A stretch of DNA of 64,000 nucleotides, from assembly GCA_905221105.1 (NCBI GenBank), contig CAJNBW010000007.1, positions 51,733 through 115,732 of the forward strand, read 5' to 3'. Each line of letters opens with the position of its first letter. The stretch's first letter is position 1. The DNA is from a bacterium (GTDB taxonomy: Bacteria > Bacillota > Bacilli > Lactobacillales > Streptococcaceae). This document shows, piece after piece, positions 37,469-45,531 of the stretch. A program made the position numbers and the translations under genes. The notes under the pieces are model-generated. The model saw only the letters and a program-made list of their open reading frames with translations, was not told the origin of the DNA and did no database searches.

Positions 37469-37864
37469 ATGACCACAAAAGAAATTGAAGAGAAACCAAA
37501 GTGGCTGAAAAAAGTAGATTTGAATTGGTCGGAAGCAAATAGCATGATGAAGGTTGCTGAAGAATTACCAAATTACCCAACGTTGAGTAATTTGGGTAGT
37601 ACAGCCCTCAATCTCCTACACTTCCAGCAAAACAATTACCAAATCTGACAACGTTGTCAGATTTATAAAAATAGCTGAAGAGTCTCCAAATTTCGAAACG
37701 TTACGAAATTTGGGCACGTACACAAATTTGGGCACATCAGTACTTTATCTCATCGCAACCCAACCAGAGGAAGAAGAACTTCCAAATGTCGAAACGTTAC
37801 GACATTTAGAAACTAGCGAACGCCGAGAAAACGCAAAAAAAGCACTTAGAATAACCTAAGTGCT
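37469..37864 (+). pseudogene. Broken repeat protein, DUF3102-like, in three frames
   Basis: It starts at ATG 37469 (AAAGGAG) and is intact for 59 codons, to a stop at 37648. The same xPNxxTLxxL motif then continues in a second frame (LPNLTTLSDL, 37636-37665) and a third (SPNFETLRNLG to LPNVETLRHLE, ending near 37860). Four motif copies coincide with four palindromes. Phage DUF3102-type proteins carry similar LPN repeats. Either two frameshifts broke one gene, or palindromes inserted into it. A 59-residue product may still be made. Confidence 0.55.
37568..37809. repeat. Four AACGTT-centred palindromes
   Basis: At 37568-37595, 37641-37664 (24 bp, perfect), 37686-37713 and 37782-37809. All have the core AACGTT and most outer CCAAAT/ATTTGG arms. 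Inner arms differ (TAC, CTGAC, TTCG, GTCG) but remain self-complementary. Confidence 0.75.
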
Positions 37865-37951
37865 CAAGAGCAGTGGACGGTGTGTCTGTCCCGCCATCTC
37901 TTCTACCTCATGGGTGCGTAGGAACACTGAATCTCTACCTCACTTCTCTTT
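37835..37951 (-). ncRNA. Candidate minus-strand small RNA
   Basis: Read on the minus strand, an extended -10 TGATATAAT (37958-37966) would start a transcript near 37951. About 115 bases later AGCACTTAG / CTAAGTGCT (37841-37864) is followed by T7, a strong intrinsic terminator. The RNA lies just upstream of and divergent from the ArpU-like gene. The -35 box is weak. No ORF of note lies inside. Confidence 0.6.
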
Positions 37952-37981
37952 AGACTAATTATATCATAAAGGAGCGAACTA

Positions 37982-38368
37982 ATGGAGCTGGATAAGTTTA
38001 AAACGATGATGAACGTAAGGGAGCGTATGGCTTACTTTCTGAGATTCCAGAGGATGGCAGGGAGTGAAAACCAAGTTACGATTGATGAAGAGGCTTGGAA
38101 ACTTGTCTTACCTGATCAGAGGAATTTGACTAGCGAGCATGAAAAAGCGATCCGTGAGGGGTTGGAAATATTCGCCCAAGACATCAACAGTATAGAGAAC
38201 AAACGAGCCAGAAAATACTTTATTATCCATTATTGCTACATGAGAAAGAAAACTATAAGCGAATGTGTAGAGATGGCAGGTACTAGTGTTACAAGCTACC
38301 ACCGATACAAACATATAGCCGTCTTAAACTTTGCGAGAATCCACCAGAACGGAGAGTTAGAAGCGTAG
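37982..38368 (+). CDS. ArpU-like late transcription regulator
   Basis: 128 residues, all helical. The C-terminal half (ARKYFIIHYCYMRKKTISECVEMAGTSVTSYHRYKHIAV) is a sigma-like helix-turn-helix of the kind in phage ArpU/RinA regulators of late or packaging genes. The start is ATG 37982 behind AAAGGAG. It is divergent from the candidate small RNA. In a satellite it could time late expression. Confidence 0.65.
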   Translation: MELDKFKTMMNVRERMAYFLRFQRMAGSENQVTIDEEAWKLVLPDQRNLTSEHEKAIREGLEIFAQDINSIENKRARKYFIIHYCYMRKKTISECVEMAGTSVTSYHRYKHIAVLNFARIHQNGELEA

Positions 38369-38515
38369 ATGTTGGTAAATGTAGGCTGAAGCTTCATATT
38401 AGCCCCTAATTCGCTTTGTTTCGTAATGGACAACTATAACACCACGGATAAACTACAAGCCTTTAGAAACGATTCTGGAGGCTTTTGTTGTTTGAGAGAT
38501 AATGAGTATTATCCC

Positions 38516-38544
38516 TTTACAGTACGTGTAATACGTGTTATAAT
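38516..38544 (+). promoter_or_regulatory. hicAB promoter with TACGTGT repeats
   Basis: TTTACA (38516-38521), 17 bases, TATAAT (38539-38544). Two TACGTGT copies (38523-38529 and 38532-38538) fill the spacer, a likely HicB operator for autoregulation. Confidence 0.75.
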
Positions 38545-38569
38545 AATACTGTCAGGAGGTAAAAGCGCT

Positions 38570-38749
38570 ATGCCTATGACACAAAAAGAGATGGTCAAAC
38601 TCCTTACGGCTCATGGTTGGATAAAAACCAAAGGCGGTAAAGGCTCCCATATTAAGATGGAGAAGCAAGGGGAAAGACCTATCACAATCCCTCATGGTGA
38701 ACTGAATAAGTACACTGAAAGAGGGATAAGAAAGCAAGCTGGGTTATAA
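38570..38749 (+). CDS. hicA: HicA-family mRNA-interferase toxin
   Basis: 59 residues, normal length for HicA. The dsRNA-binding-like fold has the active-site His in KGGKGSHIKM (around residue 27). It cleaves mRNA and halts growth when HicB is lost. It starts at ATG 38570 behind AGGAGG. hicB follows 35 bases later, the usual toxin-first order. Confidence 0.92.
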   Translation: MPMTQKEMVKLLTAHGWIKTKGGKGSHIKMEKQGERPITIPHGELNKYTERGIRKQAGL

Positions 38750-38784
38750 ACTCAGCCCCTGCTTTTTGATATGGAGGTAGTGAA

Positions 38785-39237
38785 ATGTTAGTTACGTATC
38801 CAGCTTTATTTTATTATGACGATACAGACGGGGTAGAAGCGACTTATTTTGTCCATTTTCCAGATTTTGAGTACTCAGCAACACAAGGTGAGGGAATTTC
38901 TGAGGCGTTGGCTATGGGTTCGGAGTGGCTAGGGATAACTGTTGCAGATTTTATAGAAAGTGATATGGACTTACCTAAACCATCTGATATTAACTGTCTT
39001 TCTTTAATTGATAACGATCCATTTAAAGATGATGAAGATTTTGAGTCAACCTATGACCTTGGTAAATCTTTTATTTCTATGGTGTCTGTTGATGTATCAG
39101 AATATCTAGGAAGTCAAGAACCAATTAAAAAGACTTTGACCATACCACGATGGGCGGATAAGTTAGGACGGGAATTAGGACTTAACTTTTCCCAGACTTT
39201 GACAGATGCTATTGCAGATAAGAAGCTTCAAGCATAA
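38785..39237 (+). CDS. hicB: HicB-family antitoxin
   Basis: 150 residues. The N-terminal partial RNase H-like HicB domain (VTYPALFYYDDTDG...YFVHFPDFEYSATQGEGISEAL) binds the toxin. The C-terminal part (IPRWADKLGRELGLNFSQTLTDAI) is a ribbon-helix-helix-like or similar DNA-binding tail for promoter control. The pair would stabilise the island. Confidence 0.92.
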   Translation: MLVTYPALFYYDDTDGVEATYFVHFPDFEYSATQGEGISEALAMGSEWLGITVADFIESDMDLPKPSDINCLSLIDNDPFKDDEDFESTYDLGKSFISMVSVDVSEYLGSQEPIKKTLTIPRWADKLGRELGLNFSQTLTDAIADKKLQA

Positions 39238-39285
39238 GCAACCTAAGCATGGTATAGTATACCTATCAGCCATCAGCAATAAAAA

Positions 39286-39304
39286 AAGCACGTTTGACCG
39301 TGCT
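39286..39304 (-). terminator. Minus-strand terminator near the right end
   Basis: On the minus strand AGCACG / CGTGCT is followed by T7. It would stop transcription entering the island from the right. Confidence 0.6.
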
Positions 39305-39340
39305 AGTTTCTTGCCTGCTGAACTCATCGTTTTAAGTTCC

Positions 39341-39360
39341 TTTTTGTTACCCTTTAAGTT
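39341..39360 (+). other. Candidate attR
   Basis: TTTTTGTTACCCTTTAAGTT, 17 of 20 identical to 28400-28419. An inverted 12-bp copy of the island repeat (39310-39321) lies 20 bases inside, as integrase arm sites often do. Confidence 0.4.
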
Positions 39361-39600
39361 TCCTATACTTGTTTAAACTTAAAAGTTTTTGAAGAAATTA
39401 AGATAGATACATAACAGGCTTGTGCCTGTTTTTCTGTACCTAATCACTGCAAGATAACAAGATGCTTTAATTTTAAGAAATATCTTACAGAAAGCCTACA
39501 ACAGTGGGCTTTTTGCATTGTCTTAAAATGTTGATTTCTGGGTTTGTTTAGATATTTGCTAGCAAGGTTATTTGTGTATCTAAGTCTATCTATTCTAAGA
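39361..39600. other. Gene-poor flank with two terminators
   Basis: No ORF with a ribosome site. It holds two rightward terminators: AACAGGC/GCCTGTT with T5 (39413-39434) and AAAGCC...GGGCTTTTT (39491-39515). This looks like remnants of an older integration or of the right junction. Confidence 0.5.
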
Positions 39601-39614
39601 ATTATGTGATGTTG

Positions 39615-39917
39615 ATGGTATAATATTTTGGCCCCCTCACTTTAAGGAAGGGAGGTGTTATATATGCTAGAGTTACTTTCCCTTTTTCTAGCTCCGTTAC
39701 TTGTTATAGTGAATTGAAATAGGATATGAACAAAAAGATTAGTGAATTCAAATTAATTTCTATACAGGTTTTAGAATTAGTTGTACTATTCTAGATTCAA
39801 TACATTATAACGTACTATCTGAGCTTTTCAAGCTATGGATAAAGAAACGTAGCAAGTAGCTTTTAACCCTTTTAGAGGGTAGCAAAAAACCCCATCGGTG
39901 GCACGGTGGGGCTTTTT
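39615..39917 (+). ncRNA. RNA I-like toxin mRNA of a par/Fst locus
   Basis: Extended -10 TGGTATAAT (39616-39624) predicts a start near 39631 and an end at the terminator 39890-39917 (8-bp stem, T5). The 5' leader can pair CCCTC with the ribosome-site region GGGAGG, which may hold back translation. Two short direct repeats, ATATGCTAGA and TTTCCCTTT, recur at 39924-39951 in the convergent antisense gene. Confidence 0.65.
39664..39717 (+). CDS. Fst-like type I toxin peptide, shortened
   Basis: 17 residues, MLELLSLFLAPLLVIVN, behind GGGAGGTG. The hydrophobic stretch with APLLV matches the membrane helix of Fst toxins, which are usually about 30 residues with a charged C-terminal tail. Here a TGA ends the helix early, so the toxin is probably weakened or dead. 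Without the surrounding RNA I/RNA II layout I would not call it. Confidence 0.6.
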   Translation: MLELLSLFLAPLLVIVN

Positions 39918-39952
39918 AGTTACATATGCTAGAAGCATTGTTTTCCCTTTAT
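39884..39952 (-). ncRNA. RNA II-like antisense antitoxin RNA
   Basis: A minus-strand promoter TTGAAA (39982-39987), 17 bases, TAGAAT (39959-39964) starts an RNA near 39952. It would end at the same hairpin that terminates the toxin mRNA, about 69 bases. Its 5' part is complementary to the repeats around the toxin start codon. This is the form of par RNA II of plasmid pAD1 (about 65 bases). Confidence 0.65.
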
Positions 39953-40144
39953 GTTTTCATTCTAACACATAAGCCCTGATATTTCAAGCGTTTGTTTCGA
40001 TCTTTCCTCAGAGTGTGTTTGTGGTTTGAGTTCATTTCACTGAAATTAGAACCCGTGTCACCAAGTTCCATTTTACAGATTAAATGATGAAAAAACTATT
40101 TTACACATCATGTATAATACAGGTGAAAAATGATGCTATGGGTT

Positions 40145-40183
40145 AAGTAGAGTGCAGTAGAGTGCAGTAAAGTGCAGTAGAGT
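40145..40183. repeat. Tandem 10-bp repeats
   Basis: AGTGCAGTAR is repeated three times in register (40151-40180) with partial units on both sides. The unit length equals one helical turn. No gene is near; nothing else is seen in 40000-40260. Confidence 0.6.
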
Positions 40184-40268
40184 CCTAAAATTACCTGAAT
40201 CAAATCAGTTTTTCGAAAAAGATTGTAGGATAAGTAAAGTTTGAATTGAAATATAAGTTATTTGACAA

Positions 40269-40299
40269 AAAGAAAAAACGCTTGAATGCGTTTTTCTTC
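40269..40299. terminator. Terminator of rpmF-rpmG
   Basis: AAGAAAAAACGC / GCGTTTTTCTT hairpin; works for the minus-strand ribosomal protein genes and could act both ways. Confidence 0.75.
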
Positions 40300-40321
40300 T
40301 GTATTGATTCGTATTGAATGC

Positions 40322-40471
40322 TTACTTAACTTCTGTAAACACGACGTGTTTGCGAAGTTTTGGTGAGTATTTCTTCAATTGAAGACGGTCTGGAGTGTTA
40401 CGTTTGTTTTTAGAAGTAAGGTACAAGCGTTCACCAGATTCTTTGTGTTCAAGTGTAATATTTACGCGCAT
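40322..40471 (-). CDS. rpmG: 50S ribosomal protein L33
   Basis: 49 residues, [19 protein letters not shown]... ending VFTEVK. The expected zinc-ribbon Cys pairs are absent, so this is the zinc-independent (C-minus) L33 form. It sits 15 bases after rpmF and is co-transcribed with it. Confidence 0.95.
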
Positions 40472-40486
40472 GGTATCTCCCTTCTG

Positions 40487-40669
40487 TTATTCAGCTGATG
40501 CAGCTTTAGCGATTTTACGTCCTTTGTAGTATCCTTTAAGTGATACACGGTGAGAACGTGAGTAATCTCCAGTAGTTTCGTCAAAGTTTACAGATGGAGC
40601 TGTTACTTTGTAGTGTGTACGACGTTTGTTTTTCTTCGCTTTTGAAGTGCGACGTGCAGGTACTGCCAT
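40487..40669 (-). CDS. rpmF: 50S ribosomal protein L32
   Basis: 60 residues, start [18 protein letters not shown] typical of L32. The usual zinc-binding cysteines are missing, so it is a C-minus type matching the neighbouring L33. The start lies behind AAAGGAG on the minus strand. Confidence 0.96.
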
Positions 40670-40899
40670 TTTGATTTCTCCTTTAGGTATTTATATTCGA
40701 TTCAATCTACTGATTTTCATCAACCATACTAGGATAACACATTTTTTTTGTAAAGTAAAGTTACTTGAAAAAAAAAGATGAAAAAAATAGAAGCCATTCA
40801 ATCTAATTAATCGAAATTTTCTGAAAATTCAAGAATTTTCTTCTGTTCATTGCTTTTAAAATGTGCTATAATAGTAAAAACTGAAATGGGAGGGATAAG

Positions 40900-42603
40900 A
40901 TGACTGAATTAGATAAACGTCACCGCAGTAGCATTTATGACAGCATGGTTAAATCACCAAATCGTGCCATGCTTCGTGCGACTGGTATGACAGATAAGGA
41001 CTTTGAAACACCGATTGTGGGAGTGATTTCAACTTGGGCGGAAAATACGCCATGTAACATCCACTTGCATGATTTTGGAAAATTAGCGAAAGAAGGTGTC
41101 AAATCTGCAGGTGCTTGGCCTGTACAGTTTGGAACCATTACCGTAGCGGACGGGATTGCCATGGGAACGCCTGGTATGCGTTTCTCTTTGACATCTCGTG
41201 ATATCATCGCGGACTCAATCGAGGCGGCTATGGGTGGTCACAATGTGGATGCCTTCGTCGCTATTGGTGGCTGTGACAAGAACATGCCTGGTTCTATGAT
41301 TGCCATTGCTAATATGGACATTCCAGCTATTTTCGCCTATGGTGGTACTATTGCACCGGGAAATCTTGATGGCAAAGACATTGACTTGGTTTCTGTCTTT
41401 GAGGGAATCGGAAAATGGAACCACGGTGACATGACAGCTGAGGATGTGAAACGTCTGGAATGTAATGCCTGCCCTGGCCCTGGTGGCTGTGGTGGTATGT
41501 ATACAGCTAATACCATGGCGACTGCAATCGAAGTTTTAGGGATGAGTTTGCCAGGATCTTCATCTCACCCAGCTGAATCAGCTGATAAGAAAGAAGATAT
41601 CGAAGCAGCAGGACGTGCTGTTGTTAAGATGCTGGAACTTGGTCTCAAACCATCAGATATCTTGACTCGTGAAGCCTTTGAAGATGCCATTACTGTAACC
41701 ATGGCTCTCGGTGGTTCTACAAATGCTACTCTGCACTTGCTTGCCATTGCCCATGCGGCTAATGTTGATTTGTCACTTGAGGACTTCAATACGATCCAAG
41801 AGCGCGTGCCTCACTTGGCCGACTTGAAACCATCTGGTCAGTATGTCTTCCAAGACCTCTACGAAGTTGGTGGTGTGCCTGCGGTTATGAAGTACTTGCT
41901 GGCAAATGGTTTCCTTCATGGAGACCGCATTACATGTACTGGTAAGACGGTCGCTGAAAACTTGGCTGACTTTGCAGACCTCACTCCAGGTCAAAAAGTC
42001 ATCATGCCACTTGAAAATCCAAAACGTGCAGATGGTCCGCTTATTATCTTGCACGGGAACCTTGCCCCTGATGGAGCGGTTGCTAAAGTATCAGGTGTGA
42101 AGGTGCGCCGTCACGTTGGTCCAGCTAAGGTCTTTGACTCAGAAGAAGATGCGATTCAAGCTGTTCTGACAGATGAAATCGTTGATGGCGATGTTGTCGT
42201 TGTTCGTTTCGTTGGACCTAAGGGTGGTCCTGGTATGCCTGAGATGCTGTCACTTTCATCAATGATTGTTGGTAAAGGTCAAGGAGACAAGGTTGCCCTC
42301 TTGACGGATGGCCGTTTCTCTGGTGGTACTTATGGTCTGGTTGTTGGACATATTGCTCCTGAAGCTCAGGATGGTGGACCGATTGCTTATCTCCGTACAG
42401 GCGATATCGTTACGGTTGACCAAGATACCAAAGAAATTTCCATGGCCGTATCGGAAGAAGAACTTGAAAAACGCAAGGCAGAAACAACCTTGCCACCACT
42501 TTACAGTCGTGGTGTCCTTGGTAAATATGCCCACATCGTATCGTCCGCTTCACGCGGAGCCGTGACAGACTTCTGGAATATGGATAAGTCAGGTAAAAAA
42601 TAA
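40900..42603 (+). CDS. ilvD: Dihydroxy-acid dehydratase
   Basis: 567 residues. Iron-sulfur enzyme that makes 2-keto acids for isoleucine, valine and leucine. Cluster cysteines are in GGCDKNMPG (around 127) and [17 protein letters not shown] (around 190). The C-terminal GRFSGGTYG motif is present. The ATG follows GGGAGGG with TGCTATAAT (40865-40873) as extended -10. It is monocistronic, ended by a BOX and terminator. Confidence 0.96.
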   Translation: MTELDKRHRSSIYDSMVKSPNRAMLRATGMTDKDFETPIVGVISTWAENTPCNIHLHDFGKLAKEGVKSAGAWPVQFGTITVADGIAMGTPGMRFSLTSRDIIADSIEAAMGGHNVDAFVAIGGCDKNMPGSMIAIANMDIPAIFAYGGTIAPGNLDGKDIDLVSVFEGIGKWNHGDMTAEDVKRLECNACPGPGGCGGMYTANTMATAIEVLGMSLPGSSSHPAESADKKEDIEAAGRAVVKMLELGLKPSDILTREAFEDAITVTMALGGSTNATLHLLAIAHAANVDLSLEDFNTIQERVPHLADLKPSGQYVFQDLYEVGGVPAVMKYLLANGFLHGDRITCTGKTVAENLADFADLTPGQKVIMPLENPKRADGPLIILHGNLAPDGAVAKVSGVKVRRHVGPAKVFDSEEDAIQAVLTDEIVDGDVVVVRFVGPKGGPGMPEMLSLSSMIVGKGQGDKVALLTDGRFSGGTYGLVVGHIAPEAQDGGPIAYLRTGDIVTVDQDTKEISMAVSEEELEKRKAETTLPPLYSRGVLGKYAHIVSSASRGAVTDFWNMDKSGKK

Positions 42604-42607
42604 ACTC

Positions 42608-42712
42608 ATACTCTTCGAAAATCAAATTCAAACCACGTCAACGTCGCCTTGCCGTACTCAAGTACAGCCTGCGGCTAGTTTCCTAGTTTGCTCTTTGATT
42701 TTCATTGAGTAT
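42608..42712. repeat. BOX element, A-C type
   Basis: 105 bases from ATACTCTTCGAAAATC to CATTGAGTAT, nearly identical to the copies at 9771 and 63895. Confidence 0.93.
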
Positions 42713-42713
42713 C

Positions 42714-42745
42714 AAAAAGCAAGCCAACTTCGGCTTGCTTTTTTT
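42714..42745. terminator. Terminator between ilvD and the DUF59 gene
   Basis: GCAAGCC / GGCTTGC stem with A5 before and T7 after, so it can act for both convergent genes. Confidence 0.85.
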
Positions 42746-42769
42746 CATCTTCAAGAGTAATTTGCCTGC

Positions 42770-43111
42770 TTAACGAGGTGGTAGTCCAAGGGCAATACGG
42801 CCGTAGCGACTAATTCGTGTGATCTTCCAGGCAGGCGACCAGGTAACTTCAACCTTGACATCTTCGATACCCTCGATTTGTTTTAGACCTGCAACGATTT
42901 CGATAGGCAAGCTTTCGGCACAATCGCAGGCAGTATCGGTGAAGGTCATGACAATCTTACAGAGACCTGTTTCATCCAGATTGATTTCATAAATCAGTCC
43001 TAGATTGTACACATCCAATTCCACATCTGTATCAAAAACCTTCTCTAGTTTTTCGATAATTTGGTCTTGCAAGGCCAAAGCACGGTCATTGATTTTGATA
43101 TCGTCTCTCAT
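42770..43111 (-). CDS. MIP18/DUF59-family protein
   Basis: 113 residues. DUF59 domain with VYNLGLIYEINLD and the conserved Thr-Asp-x-Ala-Cys-Asp-Cys segment (MTFTDTACDCAE), whose cysteines are linked to iron-sulfur cluster handling (SufT-like). It lies next to ilvD, an iron-sulfur enzyme, on the opposite strand. Whether it loads clusters here is inference. Confidence 0.85.
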   Translation of the reverse strand: MRDDIKINDRALALQDQIIEKLEKVFDTDVELDVYNLGLIYEINLDETGLCKIVMTFTDTACDCAESLPIEIVAGLKQIEGIEDVKVEVTWSPAWKITRISRYGRIALGLPPR

Positions 43112-43234
43112 TACAGTCCCTCCACGTGATAAATATCCTCTATTTTCTCATAATTCTGACAATTTGGCAAGTTTTTGATGAATTTTCTGAAAAATATGAT
43201 AAAATGAAGAAAATACGGAATCAAGGGGAAGTCT

Positions 43235-44086
43235 ATGGAGCAGATTGGAAAAGTCTTTAGACAATTACGAGAGTCAAGAAATATCTCGCTGAGACAGGCA
43301 ACTGGGGGACAATTTTCTCCGTCCATGTTGTCCCGATTTGAAACTGGTCAGAGTGAACTTTCGGTGGAAAAGTTTCTATTTGCTCTAGAAAATATATCTG
43401 CCAGTGTAGAGGAAATCCTCTTTCTAGCGAGAGGTTTTCAGTATGATACAGATTCTGAGTTGAGAAAAGAAATCACAGATGTCTTGGATATAAAGAATAT
43501 AGCACCTCTTGAAGACTTGTATCGCAAGGAGTATCAAAAGCATGCCCATTCTCAAAACAAACAGAAACATATTCTAAATGCCATTATCATCAAGTCTTAT
43601 ATGAAGAGCATGGATGAAACGGTAGAATTAACGGTAGAGGAAGCGAAAGTCCTTCATGACTACTTGTTTTCTACCGAGATTTGGGGAATCTATGAACTCA
43701 ATTTGTTCTCAGTCAGTTCTCCATTTTTATCTGTTTCTCTTTTTACTAGGTATGTACGAGAAATGGTCCGAAAATCCGATTTTCTAATGGAAATGTCTAG
43801 AAACCGAAACCTTTTTCACACCATGCTATTGAATGGTTTTTTAGCCAGCATTGAGTGTAAAGAATTTACCAATGCCTCTTATTTTAAACGTGTCATCAAA
43901 GAGCATTTCTACAAGGAAAATGAGACCTATTTCCGAATTGTCTATTTGTGGGCTGAAGGTCTTCTTGATAGCAAGCAGGGTAGAGTCAAGGAAGGTCAGA
44001 AAAAGATGGAAGATGCTGTCCATATTTTTGAGATGCTTGGCTGTAACAAATCCGCCGAATACTATCGAAAAACGACCGATTGTTGA
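43235..44086 (+). CDS. Rgg/MutR-family regulator
   Basis: 283 residues. XRE helix-turn-helix at 1-65 (FRQLRESRNISLRQATGGQFSPSMLSRFETG) and a C-terminal TPR-like repeat domain that binds peptides in Rgg proteins. The ATG follows AAGGGGA. The MFS gene downstream, after a terminator, is a likely target. No clear short hydrophobic pheromone ORF was found beside it. Confidence 0.9.
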   Translation: MEQIGKVFRQLRESRNISLRQATGGQFSPSMLSRFETGQSELSVEKFLFALENISASVEEILFLARGFQYDTDSELRKEITDVLDIKNIAPLEDLYRKEYQKHAHSQNKQKHILNAIIIKSYMKSMDETVELTVEEAKVLHDYLFSTEIWGIYELNLFSVSSPFLSVSLFTRYVREMVRKSDFLMEMSRNRNLFHTMLLNGFLASIECKEFTNASYFKRVIKEHFYKENETYFRIVYLWAEGLLDSKQGRVKEGQKKMEDAVHIFEMLGCNKSAEYYRKTTDC

Positions 44087-44123
44087 ATATCTGCAAACTA
44101 AGAAAATAATTTGAAATTTTAAG

Positions 44124-44177
44124 CGATAGAACTCTGTATCTCTCTCAGGTCATTACAAAAGTTCTATCGTTTTTTTG
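44124..44177 (+). terminator. Terminator after the Rgg gene
   Basis: CGATAGAACT (44124-44133) / AGTTCTATCG (44160-44169) with T8. Confidence 0.85.
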
Positions 44178-44283
44178 CTTATTTTGTGTGTTGCATATAT
44201 TCAAAAGTTTTCCCTTTCAATTTCTAAGTGATATACTATAGTCATACTTCATATAGGGATTATAACAAGAAGGGAGATTACCT

Positions 44284-45531
44284 ATGAAACTATTGTTTAG
44301 AAATCAAGCTTATCGTCTCTTGACTTTGTCACGCTTCTTCAATGCTTTTGGTGCTTCGATTTTCAATCTGGTCTTTATCGTTTATGCATCGACCTTGCCA
44401 CAAGCATCTTTTGCGGTTGCTATGGCGAATATTATCATGATTCTTCCGACTCTCTTTACAGTTTTTGTAGGAATTCGGGCAGATTACACAAGGGACAAGG
44501 TCAAATGGATGACCTACAGCGGTTTGTTTCAGGCGGTTTTATTTTTTCTAGCAGCCCTAGTTGTTCAGCAAGCTAGTCTCTTTGCCTTTTCTAGCCTGTG
44601 TTTAATCAATGTCATTAGTGATGTTATCAGTGATTTTGCAGGTGGTTTGCGCATGCCTCTTATTAAGGAAAAAGTAGCTGAAGAGGATTTGATGGAAGCT
44701 TACTCTTTTTCACAGTTCATCACCTATATTTCAGCTATTGGTGGTCAAGCTTTTGGAGTCTGGCTCTTAGGTTTATCGGTCAATAATTTTTCTCTCGTTG
44801 CGGGAATCAATGCTTGCTTTTTCCTAGTATCAGCCGTGATTCTCTTTCTAGGAAGAAGCAAGTTAAGCCTGTCAATGTCATCTCCTGATGGTGAAAACCT
44901 AAAAAATGAGAAGCTTTCTATCAAAGAACAGTTTCTAACAATTTACCGAAATTTACGTCTCGTTTTTCTTAAAGGTGGACAGAAAAACTTTGGTTTCATG
45001 ATCTTTGCTGTCTTGCTTATTAATGCTTTGGGTGGGGCTTTAGGAAGCATCTATAACATCTTCTTTTTGAGCCATTCTCTCTTGAATTTTTCTTATACAG
45101 AGGCACTATTTATCAATCAAGTCTGTGTTTTAGTAGCAGTCATCATCAGTAGCCTTACGGGCAATGATTATTTTGGGAAGCAGTCTTTGCCTAGGTTGAT
45201 GATGTGGGCGACCGTAGGACTCAGTCTAATTGGTCTAGCTAATTTATTCAATCAAGTCGTGCTTGGTTTGCTATTTCTATTTTTAACTCTCTATGTATCT
45301 GCTAAAGTTCAACCAAAGATTAGTGCTATGCTCATGAAAAATCTAGCTCCAGAGGTTCTAGCTCGTACCAGTAATTTTTTAGGTTTATTGTTTACCTTAT
45401 CCATACCTGTGGGAACAGCTTGTTTTTCACTTATAGCTGTATGGAATATACAGTTGACTTGGATGCTATTTGTTGTTCTTTCCTTGCTAGCTATTCTTTT
45501 GACAGGTCTTAATCTCAAAAATGATATCTAA
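44284..45531 (+). CDS. MFS transporter
   Basis: 415 residues with 12 predicted helices. The start FRNQAYRLLTLSRFFNAFGASIFNLVF is usual for MFS drug/metabolite exporters. The central cytoplasmic loop is at about 195-235. Substrate unknown. The ATG follows GAAGGGAG. It pairs with the upstream Rgg gene. A BOX starts at its stop codon. Confidence 0.88.
   Translation: MKLLFRNQAYRLLTLSRFFNAFGASIFNLVFIVYASTLPQASFAVAMANIIMILPTLFTVFVGIRADYTRDKVKWMTYSGLFQAVLFFLAALVVQQASLFAFSSLCLINVISDVISDFAGGLRMPLIKEKVAEEDLMEAYSFSQFITYISAIGGQAFGVWLLGLSVNNFSLVAGINACFFLVSAVILFLGRSKLSLSMSSPDGENLKNEKLSIKEQFLTIYRNLRLVFLKGGQKNFGFMIFAVLLINALGGALGSIYNIFFLSHSLLNFSYTEALFINQVCVLVAVIISSLTGNDYFGKQSLPRLMMWATVGLSLIGLANLFNQVVLGLLFLFLTLYVSAKVQPKISAMLMKNLAPEVLARTSNFLGLLFTLSIPVGTACFSLIAVWNIQLTWMLFVVLSLLAILLTGLNLKNDI

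Larger units (their letters stand above)
28400..39360. mobile_element. Phage-inducible chromosomal island / satellite prophage (about 11 kb)
   Basis: Bounded by similar 20-bp ends (28400-28419 and 39341-39360, 17 of 20 identical). It holds a leftward integrase and CI-like repressor, then a rightward block: Cro-like gene, small genes, primase, D5 helicase, iterons, small-terminase-like gene, Cse60, ArpU-like regulator and HicA/HicB. No portal, capsid, tail, holin or lysin gene is present. This is the plan described for Gram-positive PICIs. A lower-GC, gene-dense small-ORF style contrasts with the core genes. The exact ends are inferred. Confidence 0.8.

Noticed and set aside
39927..39974. Second small ORF (MLEALFSLYVFILTHK) as another toxin
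   Set aside because: It has no ribosome site and lies on the opposite strand of the antisense RNA gene; it reflects the shared direct repeat.
43111..43326. Short hydrophobic peptide (SHP) pheromone next to the Rgg gene
   Set aside because: The minus-strand ORF overlaps the Rgg start and has no small hydrophobic secreted form behind a ribosome site.
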